From: Exilibacterium tricleocarpae
GTDB lineage: Bacteria; Pseudomonadota; Gammaproteobacteria; Pseudomonadales; Cellvibrionaceae
DNA length: 64,000 nucleotides
Direction of reading: 5' to 3'
NCBI RefSeq assembly: GCF_007004655.1
Contig: NZ_ML660094.1
Coordinates: forward strand, 124,001 to 188,000
The position numbers and the translations under genes were made by a program. Shown here piece by piece: positions 26,899 through 36,576 of this stretch. How positions within the stretch are numbered: the first letter of the stretch is position 1; every line of letters begins with the position of its first letter. The notes under the pieces were generated by a model. That model was not told where the DNA came from. It made no database searches and was given only the letters and a program-made list of their open reading frames with translations.

Positions 26899-28794
26899 AT
26901 GGCACAAACCCGCGAAGTTCCCGCCAACGGCCTGGGCTCCCTGGCGGAGCTTCAGGCCTATGAAGCCACGCCCATTCGCGAGCGCTTCCCCTGGCAAACC
27001 AGTTACCAACTGATCGAACAGGCCGCGCAGCGCTACGGCGCGGAACCCTGTTTGAAACAACTGCTGCACGGCGGCCGCGACGAGCAGCCGCTCACGATCA
27101 GTTATGCCGGCCTGTTCCAGCGCGTCAATCAAAGTGCGCGCCTGCTGCAGGACCTCGGGGTCACAGCCACCAGCCCGGTGGCCATCCTGCTGCCGATTCT
27201 GCCGCAGACTCACTTCGCCATCTGGGGTGCCCAGGCGGTGGGCATTTCCAATCCCATCAATCCGCTGCTCGACGCCGGCCATATCGCCGAAATCCTTAAC
27301 GAAAGCAAAGCGGCGCATTTAATCGCCATAGGTCCGGCACTGGCACCGGATCTGTGGCAGAAAGTCTGCGAGGTCGCCCGGCGCTGCCCGCAATTGACCC
27401 ACATATTGTGTGTGAATTCGATCTCGGCAAGCGCACCCGAGGCGCCGCCGGCGGCAGAGCTGACGCCGGCACTGGAGGCCATCCGCGTAGTGGATTTCGA
27501 CAGCGCTATCGCCGCACAATCCCCCGCACCGCTGCCGGCACAGCAGGCACCCGGCGGCGATCGGGTGGCCGCCTACTTCCACACCGGCGGCACCACAGGT
27601 CGCCCCAAAATTGCGCGCCTCACCCATCACAATATGGCGGTGATCGTGCAGACCTACTCCTATCTGTCGCAACACAAGGGGCGTTTCCATATTCCCCTGG
27701 GGCTGCCCATGTTCCATATTTACGGAACAGTGATCATGGGGCTCGGCTGTATTTACGACGGCCGCTGCGCGGTCTTACTGACACCGAGCGGCTTTCGCAA
27801 TCCGCAGGTCATCGAAAATTTCTGGCACCACATTTCCCGATTCCAGGCCCCGGTATTCGCCGCCGTCCCCACCCTGCTCGCACGCCTGCTGGAAGTGCCC
27901 TGCCACGACGATATCACCTGCCTCACCGACGTTTCCAGCGGCGCCTCGCCGCTGGCGCCCTCGCTAAAACGTAAGTTCGAACAGCGCTTCGATGTAGTGA
28001 TCACCGAGGGCTATGGAATGACCGAAACCGCCGGCCTGATTTCGCGCTGCCTGGCGGAGCTGCCGGCGCCCACCGGCAGCGTCGGGTTGCGCATTCCCTA
28101 CCTGACGCTGCAGGTTGCCCACCTGGAAGGCAACCGGATCAGCCATCGCTGCGCGCCGGGGGAAACCGGCACTGTGCTGGTCAAAGGCCCGGGCGTTTTT
28201 GCCGGTTACCTCAATGCCGCGGACAACGCCGGGGCCTGGGTCGACAGCAAGTGGTTCAACACCGGTGATCTGGGCTACCAGGACCAACAGGGCTATGTGT
28301 TTCTGACCGGGCGGGCCAAGGACCTGATCATCCGCGGCGGCCACAATATCGACCCGCAGTTGATCGAGGAACCGCTCGGCAGCCACGCCGACGTCCTCGA
28401 CTGCGTCGCGGTGGCACAACCCGACCGTTACGCCGGCGAAGTGCCGGTCGCCTATGTGACGCTGCGCGCCGGCGCGACCGCCGATATCGAGGAATTGCTC
28501 GACCATTGCAGTGCGCGTATCTCCGAACGCGCCGCAGTGCCAAAACGTATCGAGGTGCTCGACACCATTCCACTGACGGCGGTGGGTAAAGTGTTTAAAC
28601 CACCGCTGCGGGAAAAGGCCGCGCACTGGGCTCTGGCAGAGGCTTTGGAAGGTCGGGTCGAGGCGGCGGATATCCGCGTGGAAACGGATAAAAAGCGGGG
28701 CTTGACCGCAACCATTACCGTGCCGGAAGACCAGTCGGAGGCGGAGCTGCGTGAACAACTCACGGGGTTTTCAGTTTCGGTGCTATGGCAGTAA
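26899..28794 (+). CDS. Acyl-CoA synthetase (AMP-dependent, ANL superfamily), 631 aa
   Basis: The ANL motifs are present: the P-loop FHTGGTTGRPKIARLTH (about residue 230), EGYGMTETAG, NTGDLGY and the C-terminal TAVGKVFKPPLR with the catalytic Lys. At 631 aa it is longer than usual, with an N-terminal extension and a C-terminal tail after the Lys motif. The ATG at 26899 is preceded by GGGGAG. Sequence style suggests a fatty-acid or carboxylate CoA ligase, but the substrate is unclear. It faces the same way as the nitronate monooxygenase gene, separated by a MITE. Confidence 0.88.
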   Translation: MAQTREVPANGLGSLAELQAYEATPIRERFPWQTSYQLIEQAAQRYGAEPCLKQLLHGGRDEQPLTISYAGLFQRVNQSARLLQDLGVTATSPVAILLPILPQTHFAIWGAQAVGISNPINPLLDAGHIAEILNESKAAHLIAIGPALAPDLWQKVCEVARRCPQLTHILCVNSISASAPEAPPAAELTPALEAIRVVDFDSAIAAQSPAPLPAQQAPGGDRVAAYFHTGGTTGRPKIARLTHHNMAVIVQTYSYLSQHKGRFHIPLGLPMFHIYGTVIMGLGCIYDGRCAVLLTPSGFRNPQVIENFWHHISRFQAPVFAAVPTLLARLLEVPCHDDITCLTDVSSGASPLAPSLKRKFEQRFDVVITEGYGMTETAGLISRCLAELPAPTGSVGLRIPYLTLQVAHLEGNRISHRCAPGETGTVLVKGPGVFAGYLNAADNAGAWVDSKWFNTGDLGYQDQQGYVFLTGRAKDLIIRGGHNIDPQLIEEPLGSHADVLDCVAVAQPDRYAGEVPVAYVTLRAGATADIEELLDHCSARISERAAVPKRIEVLDTIPLTAVGKVFKPPLREKAAHWALAEALEGRVEAADIRVETDKKRGLTATITVPEDQSEAELREQLTGFSVSVLWQ

Positions 28795-28869
28795 CGCTTT
28801 TAGTTGTACTACATTGGGTTGTAGTGGTGGGTTGTACCGAGTTGTAACGGTTGCCGAATAGTTTGTGCC

Positions 28870-29102
28870 GATAGTGATCGGTCTCGGTTAAGAATACTGC
28901 AGGTAGGTCTGCCTCTGGCTGGGGCTTTCAGAAACTCTCGACAGCAGGGATGCTGTCGTGAAGTTCCCAGGGACGGGTTCACAACGTGTTTCTGAAAGCC
29001 CCAGCCAGAGGCAGACCGGTCAAGTGGCACGCTTCCGCTTAAGTACCACCACCAAAAGTAGGCGCTTTAGGCGGAAGTAGGCGCCTGAAGCAAGTCCCAT
29101 TC
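28870..29102. mobile_element. MITE-like element, copy C
   Basis: A perfect 30-bp hairpin stem (about 28911-28940 with about 28988-29017) encloses the conserved heart CGACAGCAGGGATGCTGTCG and a GACGGGTT loop. It is followed by GGTCAAGTGGCACGC and CGCTTAAG, shared with copies A and B. The right end is near GTCCCATTC (29102); the left end is not sharp. Within the right arm a small repeat AAGTAGGCGC occurs twice. It fills the gap between the AMP ligase and nitronate monooxygenase genes. Confidence 0.75.
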
Positions 29103-29258
29103 TGGTCTGCACCACACCGGGCCAGGATCTTAGCTCGCACTGTGCCGGCTTGGACGGTGCCGTTCGTGTGGAATGGATTGTTTTCAGTGATACTGGTGTT
29201 TAATTTTTTTGTTGTTCCCGCGACGGAAACAACGGTAATCAGATGAGGATATTTTTCT

Positions 29259-30245
29259 ATGGCTATGCCAACAGCTTTGCAGGGGCGCCTGCGTTTGCCC
29301 GTTATCGCGGCACCGATGTTTATCGTCTCGGGACCGGAACTGGTTATCGCCGAGTGCCAGGCGGGGGTGGTGGGTTCCTTTCCGGCGCTCAACGCCCGCC
29401 CCCAAGCGCTGCTGGAGGAATGGATTACCCGTATTAAAACCGAACTGGCGGCGTTTCAAAGCGCCCATCCCGAGCGCCCGGTGGCACCCTTTGCCGTCAA
29501 CCAGATCGTGCACCACTCCAACGACCGCCTGGCGGCGGACTGGGATACGATTATCGCCCACGAGGTGCCGGTGATTATCACCAGCCTGCGCGCACCCGAC
29601 CCCGATGTGATCGAACGTATTCACGCCTACGGCGGTATTATTCTTCACGATGTCATCAATGTCCGCCACGCTAAAAAAGCCGCCGCGGCCGGTGTCGACG
29701 GCCTGATTCTGGTCTGTGCCGGCGCCGGTGGCCACGCCGGTACCAACAGTCCCTTCGCCCTGGTCAGCGAGGTCAGGGCGTTTTTCGACGGCGCCGTGAT
29801 TCTGTCCGGTGCCATCGCCAACGGGGATGCAGTTCTCTCGGCCCAGGCCCTGGGCGCCGATCTCGCGTATATGGGCACGCGTTTTATCGCCACCCGCGAA
29901 GCCAACGCCGATGCCACCTACAAAGAGATGCTGGTGCAGCACGCCACCGACGATATCGTCTACACCAATCTGTTTACCGGCGTGCACGGCAACTACCTCA
30001 AACCCAGTATCGAAGCCGCCGGCCTCGACCCGAATGATCTGCCGCAATCAGACAAAACCAAAATGAACTTCGGCAGCGGTGGCAACACCGGCGCCAAAGC
30101 CTGGAAAGATATCTGGGGTGCCGGCCAGGGACTGGGGTCGATCGAGGACGTGCCCGCTGTAGGCGAGTTGGTTGACCGGCTGGAGAACGAGTACCGCGCA
30201 GCCGCACAGCGGCTCAATCGCACGCTTGAACAACAAACCGGCTGA
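29259..30245 (+). CDS. Nitronate monooxygenase / 2-nitropropane dioxygenase family protein
   Basis: The 328-aa TIM-barrel FMN protein begins LRLPVIAAPMFIVSGPELV, the usual start of the family. It has the phosphate-binding segment VCAGAGGHAG and later SGAIANGDAVLSAQALGADLAYMGTRFIA. Family members oxidise alkyl nitronates such as propionate 3-nitronate, or act as FMN-dependent enoyl reductases. The ATG at 29259 follows GATGAGGA. It stands alone, with MITE-like repeats on both sides. Confidence 0.9.
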   Translation: MAMPTALQGRLRLPVIAAPMFIVSGPELVIAECQAGVVGSFPALNARPQALLEEWITRIKTELAAFQSAHPERPVAPFAVNQIVHHSNDRLAADWDTIIAHEVPVIITSLRAPDPDVIERIHAYGGIILHDVINVRHAKKAAAAGVDGLILVCAGAGGHAGTNSPFALVSEVRAFFDGAVILSGAIANGDAVLSAQALGADLAYMGTRFIATREANADATYKEMLVQHATDDIVYTNLFTGVHGNYLKPSIEAAGLDPNDLPQSDKTKMNFGSGGNTGAKAWKDIWGAGQGLGSIEDVPAVGELVDRLENEYRAAAQRLNRTLEQQTG

Positions 30246-30331
30246 ACGCCGGCTCCCCGGTGCGACAAAATACCACACTGACACGCGTTTAAAACCCGAT
30301 AGAATTGCCTGCGCAAAATGCGGGACGGATT

Positions 30332-30427
30332 GGATGGCATTACCTTAAGAAAAAATGTGCCAATTGATCGGTAAAGATAGCGTGAGGGTCGATAAATTGC
30401 GCAAATTCGCTTAAGGCAGTGCCATTC
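30332..30427. mobile_element. Short MITE-like element, copy D, 96 bp
   Basis: Left end GGATGGCATTACCTTAAG and right end CTTAAGGCAGTGCCATTC are inverted repeats of the same family as copy B, and the inner bases GTGCCAATTGATCGGT match copy A. The long central hairpin seen in copies A-C is missing, so this looks like a deletion derivative. No target duplication is evident. Confidence 0.75.
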
Positions 30428-30503
30428 GGGGCGGGTTTGTTTTGACAAAAAATAATCCCATCAACAATCGCCGCCTGTCGTACACGGACGACTTATAAGA
30501 GCT

Positions 30504-30538
30504 GCGTATACCGACCAGGTATAGCAACCGTGTATACG
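30504..30538. promoter_or_regulatory. Palindromic site upstream of the second TonB receptor gene
   Basis: CGTATAC at 30504 is mirrored by GTATACG at 30532-30538 around GACCAGGTATAGCAAC. The dyad lies about 75 bases before the receptor start and may be an operator. It does not resemble a Fur box. Confidence 0.35.
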
Positions 30539-30613
30539 AACTTCGGTTCCAGCAAATACGATACCCGCCTACCGCAGCTACTAATGTTGGCAGTCTTGCC
30601 TTGAGACCCGATT

Positions 30614-33331
30614 ATGAGTTTGATGAAAACACCGCTTAGGATCGCCCTCGCCACCGTCAGCGCAGGAATCTGCTGCGCCGCCGCTGCAGCTCAGAACCCT
30701 CCACAGCAGCCGGCGGCGATGATGGAAGAAGTCACCGTGACCGGCACTCGCATTGAACGCACCGATATCGACAGTGTCGGCCCGGTGACAGTCATCACTG
30801 AAACGGAGATTGAGGCAACAGGCATTACGTCGCTGGAAGTTCTGTTACAGCGCCTGCCTGCCGCAGCCGGATTCGGCGGCAACCAGACCAGCGCCTACTG
30901 GGTTTCCAACGGCTGGGGCACGCCGCAGATCAATTTGCGTGGTCTCGGCATCAATCGCACCCTGGTATTGGTGAACGGGCGCCGCGTGGTGTTCGGCGGC
31001 ACCGGCGCCAACAGCAGTGTCGATCTGTCGATGATCCCGATGTCGCTAATCGGGCGTATCGAGGTCCTGAAAGACGGCGCCTCCGCCACCTACGGGGCCG
31101 ATGCCATGGCCGGCGTAGTCAACCTGATAACCAAACCATCGGTACAGGGTTTTGAGATCGAGGGTAAATTCGGTATGACCGCGGAGAACGACGGCGAGGA
31201 GAACCTGCTCGATTTGACCTGGGGCAGGTCCGGCGCCTGGGGCGACCTGATGGTAAACCTGAGTTACCAGGACAACGACGCCTCACCGCTCGCCGACCGG
31301 GTGCCCTGCCCGCTGGCCTCGACCAGCGCCACCGCCTGCAGCGGCAGCTCCTCGACCATCGGGGGCCGCACCACCTTGCCGGCCGGCGCCCTATTGCCCG
31401 ACGGCAGCGTGTTGACGGAACCGACCCGGATTAACTTCAATCAAACGCCGGGGGGTGACGGCGACTTCTATGAAGTCTTCGACAGCGCCCGGCACGGCTT
31501 TAACTACAATCCCTATTTCAATGCCGTACAACCCATCGAGCGCTTGAGCTTCACCACCCTCGGCAGCTATGCCCTGTCGGATACCACGCGTTGGTTTACC
31601 GAGTTGATGTACACCCGCCGCGATTCCACTCAGCCGGCCTCGCCGGCGACCCTGCGCGATATCGCCTACGCCGCCGATCACCCCACCAATCCCACCGGTG
31701 TCGACTTTGTGCTCGAGCGCCGCCGGCTGCTGGAAAACGGGGCCCGGCGGTTCGAACAGGACGTGAAAACCTGGCGTGTCGTGACCGGTATCGAGGGCGA
31801 TATCAACGACGACTGGTCCTATGATCTGGCCCTCAACTGGGGCCGCAACACCGCCACTGACGCCATCACCAACAATATCAATATGCGCAGAGTCGGCGCG
31901 ACGCTGGATACCGATTTGTGTGGCGCCAACGGTATTCCGTGCGCCGACTACATCGGCTTTGGCGACGTCACGGCAGAGGTCCTGGATTACATTGTCTTCA
32001 ACCAGGAGGGCACCGGCGGCAATAAGCAGATCAGCTTCAGCGCCAATATCACCGGCGCCGTGCTGGCACTGCCGGCGGGGTCATTGCGTTTTGCCGGCGG
32101 TCTCGAATGGCGCGAAGACAAAGGCTGGCGCGATCCCGATCCGCTGGTGCTGGCGGGCATTGCGCTCGGCAACCAGGCCGATGCCATTGCCGGTGAAATC
32201 GAGGCCAGGGAAGTTTACGGCGAAGTGCACATTCCCGTAGTCAGCGGCTTGCCCTGGGTGCAGGCGCTGGACCTGGACCTGGCGCTGCGCCATTCGGACT
32301 ACGACCTGTTCGGCGACGAGAGCACCTACAAGGCGGGTCTCAACTGGCAAATCACTGACGCCGTCAAACTGCGCGGCACTCTGACCACCGCATTCAGGGC
32401 ACCCAATGTGCCCGAACTGTTCGGCGGCGTTTCCGAGGGCAACCTGACCACGGCGGACCCCTGCTCAGGCTATGCGGCGCTGAGTCCGTCGAGTGTCGTC
32501 TACCAAAACTGCCGGGCCGCCGGCGTACCACTTAACTACAACCAGTTGGGCAGCACCATCCTCACCGATCGCGGCGGCAATCCCGAGTTGCAACCGGAGA
32601 GCGCCGACACCTATACCCTGGGACTGGTGCTCGAGCCGCTGCCAGGACTGTCCGTGACCATCGACTATTTCGATATCGATATCGACGATGCGGTGCGCGA
32701 GATTTCAGGCTCCAATAAGCTGGCCACCTGCTACAACTCAGCGGGACTGTCCCACGAGTTCTGCGCGCCCTCACACCACACCCGCAACACCGCCAACGGC
32801 GATATCAACTTTCTGTCGACACAAAAGTTCAATACCGGCAGAGAGGTTATGCAGGGTGTCGACTTCGGCGCTGTATACCGCTTCGAAGCCGCCGGTTTAT
32901 CCAATACGCTGGACTTGCAAACCACCTACTTGAAAAAATACGAATCCATCGCTTTCGATGGGGACCAACCCACCGTTATCGACGGCTTTATCGGCGACGG
33001 CAACGGCGGTTACCCGCAATGGCGGGCCAACGCCTCCTTAACCACCCGCGGTGATCGCTGGTCGGGTACCTATTCCGTGCAGATGATCGGCGAGGGCGAA
33101 GACTTCAATGCGACAACGGGCATAGGTTCGCGGATGCCGAGTGTGTTCTATCACAACACCCAGTTTTCCTATGCGGTGAGCGATGCTGTCAATGTCAGTG
33201 TCGGTATCGACAACCTGTTTGATCGGGAAGCGCCCCGGGTGGCCAGTTGGACCGATGGCAATACGGACACCATGACCTATGATCTGGCCGGTCGGCGCGG
33301 TTATATTCGCCTGACGTATAAAATAGATTGA
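30614..33331 (+). CDS. TonB-dependent receptor
   Basis: The 905-aa protein has a signal peptide (about residues 1-26, ending AAAAAQ), a TonB-box-like stretch (MMEEVTVTGTRI), a plug domain (LEVLLQRLPAAAGF, RGLGINRTLVLVNGRRV, IEVLKDGASATYGADAMAGVVN) and a barrel ending RRGYIRLTYKID. It is of the Cys-containing, vitamin/oligosaccharide-like class common in marine gammaproteobacteria. Two PepSY membrane proteins follow directly, one 38 bases downstream, a partnership usually seen with iron-chelate receptors. A siderophore or metal complex is therefore a likely ligand, by inference. Confidence 0.92.
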   Translation: MSLMKTPLRIALATVSAGICCAAAAAQNPPQQPAAMMEEVTVTGTRIERTDIDSVGPVTVITETEIEATGITSLEVLLQRLPAAAGFGGNQTSAYWVSNGWGTPQINLRGLGINRTLVLVNGRRVVFGGTGANSSVDLSMIPMSLIGRIEVLKDGASATYGADAMAGVVNLITKPSVQGFEIEGKFGMTAENDGEENLLDLTWGRSGAWGDLMVNLSYQDNDASPLADRVPCPLASTSATACSGSSSTIGGRTTLPAGALLPDGSVLTEPTRINFNQTPGGDGDFYEVFDSARHGFNYNPYFNAVQPIERLSFTTLGSYALSDTTRWFTELMYTRRDSTQPASPATLRDIAYAADHPTNPTGVDFVLERRRLLENGARRFEQDVKTWRVVTGIEGDINDDWSYDLALNWGRNTATDAITNNINMRRVGATLDTDLCGANGIPCADYIGFGDVTAEVLDYIVFNQEGTGGNKQISFSANITGAVLALPAGSLRFAGGLEWREDKGWRDPDPLVLAGIALGNQADAIAGEIEAREVYGEVHIPVVSGLPWVQALDLDLALRHSDYDLFGDESTYKAGLNWQITDAVKLRGTLTTAFRAPNVPELFGGVSEGNLTTADPCSGYAALSPSSVVYQNCRAAGVPLNYNQLGSTILTDRGGNPELQPESADTYTLGLVLEPLPGLSVTIDYFDIDIDDAVREISGSNKLATCYNSAGLSHEFCAPSHHTRNTANGDINFLSTQKFNTGREVMQGVDFGAVYRFEAAGLSNTLDLQTTYLKKYESIAFDGDQPTVIDGFIGDGNGGYPQWRANASLTTRGDRWSGTYSVQMIGEGEDFNATTGIGSRMPSVFYHNTQFSYAVSDAVNVSVGIDNLFDREAPRVASWTDGNTDTMTYDLAGRRGYIRLTYKID

Positions 33332-33369
33332 GCACACTCTTTACAGACAGCCATCAAGTGAAAACAACG

Positions 33370-34083
33370 ATGATACCGGCCCGCCGCGCCCGTAAACTGC
33401 ACCGCCGGTTAAACCTGATCATCGGCCTGCAGGTACTGCTGTGGTCGGTCAGCGGTTTTTATATGGTGGTTGTCAAGCTGGATTTTATTCGCGGCAACCA
33501 CTTGGTTCAGCACCTCGATACACCGCTGGCCGGTAACACCGCTGAACTCGTACCCACGACGCAATTGCTGAATCGCTTCGAGCAGGTGGAATCGATTTCC
33601 CTGCGCTCGGTGCTGGATCATCCCCACTATATCCTGAAAGCAAAAGCCGGTAGCTACTTAATCGATGCGGTGAGCGGTACCCAGCGCTCGCCCGTCGACG
33701 CCGCTATGGCGACAACCCTGGCACAGCATTACTACAGCGGCGATGCCTCTGTCACTGAAGTCACGCTTATCAGCGCAAACCCGCCGAGTGAACTCTATTC
33801 CCGCAGTCTGCCACTGTGGCGGGTTAACTTCGACGACCGCATCAATACCAGTTTTTATATCGATCCTCACACGGCACAACTGATCACCCGCCGCCACGAT
33901 TTCTGGCGTATTTTCGACTTTTTCTGGATGCTGCACATTATGGACTACGATGACCGTTCGGATGTCGACAACAACCTTTTACGCGCGGCGATACTCCTCG
34001 GGATAGCCAGTCTGGTGACCGGCACCGTCCTGTTGTTTTACAACCTAAGAACCCGCCGGCAACAGCGGCTGCAACGCCGCTAG
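33370..34083 (+). CDS. PepSY-associated membrane protein, 237 aa
   Basis: The protein has an N-terminal membrane helix (LIIGLQVLLWSVSGFYMVVV), a periplasmic domain with PepSY-like segments (VNFDDRINTSFYIDPHTAQLI), the motif FDFFWMLHIMDY, and a second helix near the C-terminus. I chose the ATG at 33370; a TTG at 33328 overlaps the receptor stop but adds polar residues. PepSY_TM proteins next to TonB receptors are linked to handling or reduction of iron chelates. It shares its architecture and the WMLHIMDY motif with the next gene, so the two may pair or descend from a duplication. Confidence 0.82.
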   Translation: MIPARRARKLHRRLNLIIGLQVLLWSVSGFYMVVVKLDFIRGNHLVQHLDTPLAGNTAELVPTTQLLNRFEQVESISLRSVLDHPHYILKAKAGSYLIDAVSGTQRSPVDAAMATTLAQHYYSGDASVTEVTLISANPPSELYSRSLPLWRVNFDDRINTSFYIDPHTAQLITRRHDFWRIFDFFWMLHIMDYDDRSDVDNNLLRAAILLGIASLVTGTVLLFYNLRTRRQQRLQRR

Positions 34084-34093
34084 GACGCCAGCT

Positions 34094-35131
34094 ATGCACC
34101 TTCTGAAAAGCGTTCACAAATGGCTGAGCCTGGTTATCGCCATTCAACTCGGACTCTGGTTGTTGAGTGGCTTGGTATTTAATATTCTCGATCCGCAACA
34201 GGTGAGCGGCGAGGCCCTGTCGGCAAAACCCACTGCAGCGACAATCGCCAACGCCGGACCTTTGCTCAATCACCAGGATATCATCGCGCTGTATGGGCAG
34301 GGGGCCGTGCGGGATATCAACCTCCACACCCTCCTCGGCCGCAGTGTCTACCGGGTGACACTGCCCGACCGCATCGATCTCTACGATGCCGGCACCGGCG
34401 CCAGGCTGGTGGTGACGGCAACCCTGGCACGCCAGATTGCACAACGGGATTACCTTGGCAATCCCGCCGATATCGCATCGATCAGCAAAATCCAGGCGCC
34501 CACATTGGAAACCCGGCGCCACCGGGGGCCTGTCTGGCAGGTAGCGATCGATGACAGGGCTAACACAACCTTGTATATATCCGCCGAGGACGGCGACCTG
34601 CTGGAGCGACGCAACGACACCTGGCGGCTGTTCGATTTTTTCTGGATGCTTCATATCATGGACTACCGGGGGCGCCAGGACTTCAACCATCTGCTGGTGA
34701 TTGTCGCGGCGTTCGGTTGTCTGTGGCTGGCGATATCCGGCTGCATTTTACTGGTGAACAGTTTCTCTCTACCCGGCAGCGGTTTTCTCACCCGCCGGCG
34801 CCGCCGTACGGTTCCGGTTCAAGTGTACAATCAAACGGGCTCACTGGCGCGCGAGCTGAGATTGCCGACCGGCGCTACACTGATTGATGCACTGGCCCAA
34901 CAGGGTATCGAACTGCCGTCCCTCTGCGGTGGCGGCGGCAACTGCGGCCAGTGCCTGGTGCGCATACAAGCCGAGGCACCGGTGAGCGCAGACGACCGCC
35001 GGCTGATTGCGACCGAGCGGCTCGCCGCCGGCTATCGGTTGGCCTGCCGGCAGCGGGTTGACAACCCTATCGCAGTGGAGCTGGCCGGCGCACCGACAAC
35101 CGGGAGCCGCAGAATCGGTATCGAGAAGTAG
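34094..35131 (+). CDS. PepSY membrane protein fused to a 2Fe-2S ferredoxin domain
   Basis: Residues 1-240 repeat the plan of the preceding protein: a first helix (LSLVIAIQLGLWLLSGLVF), a periplasmic PepSY-like part with FDFFWMLHIMDY (180-191), and a second helix (about 200-222). An Arg-rich stop-transfer follows, then a plant-type ferredoxin domain (240-340) with cluster ligands C278, C284, C287 and C318, spaced as in NqrF. By topology the ferredoxin lies in the cytoplasm. It could pass electrons across the membrane to reduce a periplasmic iron complex taken in by the receptor. It starts 10 bases after the previous gene, indicating one operon. Confidence 0.85.
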   Translation: MHLLKSVHKWLSLVIAIQLGLWLLSGLVFNILDPQQVSGEALSAKPTAATIANAGPLLNHQDIIALYGQGAVRDINLHTLLGRSVYRVTLPDRIDLYDAGTGARLVVTATLARQIAQRDYLGNPADIASISKIQAPTLETRRHRGPVWQVAIDDRANTTLYISAEDGDLLERRNDTWRLFDFFWMLHIMDYRGRQDFNHLLVIVAAFGCLWLAISGCILLVNSFSLPGSGFLTRRRRRTVPVQVYNQTGSLARELRLPTGATLIDALAQQGIELPSLCGGGGNCGQCLVRIQAEAPVSADDRRLIATERLAAGYRLACRQRVDNPIAVELAGAPTTGSRRIGIEK

Positions 35132-35280
35132 CGGAATCGAGAAATAACGGTACCCGTTGATAGATGCAACGGGTGAAACTCGCAGGCGCGGCCGCGTTGG
35201 CAACAGAACGACTGAGTGATACTCTGCGCACAGGTTAACCATCTATCGAGTCGTTCATCCACCCTCCCCGCGAGGCACCT

Positions 35281-35943
35281 ATGGCAGAGAAATTACCCAC
35301 CAAGAGCTTCCAAATAAAATGTTCATGTGGTGCGCTGCAGGGCAGCGCCGATGTCGTGCCCGCTGACGGCAACAGCCGGCTATCCTGCTACTGCGACGAC
35401 TGCCAGTCGTTTGTACATTTTTTGGGCCGCGCCGCGGAAGTGCTTGACGGAAACGGCGGCACCGAGGTCTACCAGATGGCGCCGGTGCGGGTGCAGATTG
35501 GCCACGGCAGCGAACATCTGGGGTGTGTGCGGCTGCGACCAAAAGGTTTACTGCGCTGGTATGCGACCTGCTGTAATACCCCGCTCGGCAATACCGTGGC
35601 CACGCAGCAGGTGCCCTTTGTCGGTCTGGTTACCGCTTGCATCGATCAAACGGCTATCGGCGAGTCGCTCGACGCCCTGCTGGGACCGCCAAAAAAAGGT
35701 GTCCACGGTCGCTTCGCCAAAGGTGATCGCAGTGGGCTCAATGCCTATGAGAAAGCACCCCTGGGGATGATTTTCAGCGCGCTCGGCAAGATATTGATGC
35801 GGCGGCTGCGGGGGGCGCATAAACCCTCGCCCTTTTTTGACGGGGAGACCGGTGCGCCGGTGGCCGAACCTAAGGTACTGAGTGAAGCGGAACTGCGGGA
35901 GGTGGAAGGCCGGCGTGATAGCTGGGTGGAAGGCCGGTTATAG
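35281..35943 (+). CDS. DUF6151/GFA-like zinc-binding protein, 220 aa
   Basis: The cysteine pattern of the Mss4-like fold is visible: C-x-C (KCSCGAL), C-x-x-C (YCDDCQ) and CC (YATCCNTPLG), as in glutathione-dependent formaldehyde-activating enzyme relatives. The C-terminal third is basic and then acidic, without known motifs. No signal peptide is seen. The function of this group is unknown; a thiol-adduct or zinc role is only suggested by the fold. Confidence 0.75.
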   Translation: MAEKLPTKSFQIKCSCGALQGSADVVPADGNSRLSCYCDDCQSFVHFLGRAAEVLDGNGGTEVYQMAPVRVQIGHGSEHLGCVRLRPKGLLRWYATCCNTPLGNTVATQQVPFVGLVTACIDQTAIGESLDALLGPPKKGVHGRFAKGDRSGLNAYEKAPLGMIFSALGKILMRRLRGAHKPSPFFDGETGAPVAEPKVLSEAELREVEGRRDSWVEGRL

Positions 35944-35987
35944 TCAGGTGGATCTTCCCCCAAAAAACCAACTACAAAGACACATTT

Positions 35988-36560
35988 ATGACGACCTCAG
36001 GCTCACCCATGATTAGAAGCGTATTGATGCTGGTAGTTGTTCATATTGCTTTTATGAAAAGTGCTTATGCAACGACGTACATGTGGAATAACTGTTCATT
36101 GCCCGTGTATGCGTACCCATATGGTCTAGAGAAACACCGGATAGTCATCGAGAATATTACCGATAAATGGCTAGCCGATTATATCGGTGAAAAGCGTATA
36201 GAAAGGTCGGAAGTCGAGTCAAAACTGGTTGGAATGCCAAATCTCGAAGTAGATCTCAGTGTTCTCGCAGAAGAGGATATTAAGAAGTTGGCAGAGCAGG
36301 CATTTATGCATCTAAAAATCAAGAAACAGCTTAACACAATGCCAAACTACCCTGACTCTCCGCCTAAAGATCTCTTTTCTAAGGTGAGACTCCTATATGT
36401 TGTGGATCTATTTAGGGCAGCGGGTAAAGAAGTTCAGGAAAAGGAAGGTATAGAAGCTAATTTCTCGCCACACTATTTTTCCGCTTGTGAATATGACCAT
36501 AGTTTAATCAATAGGGTGGCAAAAAAGACGTTGGAAAATATTAGAGACGGAAAGTTCTGA
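35988..36560 (+). CDS. Hypothetical exported protein of low GC
   Basis: No family is recognised. The 190-aa frame has a probable signal peptide from an internal ATG at 36009 (about 21 residues, ending KSAYA), then a helical, charged domain with two cysteines. Its base composition and codon use are clearly more AT-rich than all neighbours, which suggests recent transfer. Palindromic repeats follow directly after it. Confidence 0.65.
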   Translation: MTTSGSPMIRSVLMLVVVHIAFMKSAYATTYMWNNCSLPVYAYPYGLEKHRIVIENITDKWLADYIGEKRIERSEVESKLVGMPNLEVDLSVLAEEDIKKLAEQAFMHLKIKKQLNTMPNYPDSPPKDLFSKVRLLYVVDLFRAAGKEVQEKEGIEANFSPHYFSACEYDHSLINRVAKKTLENIRDGKF

Positions 36561-36576
36561 TGATTAATTAATAGGT

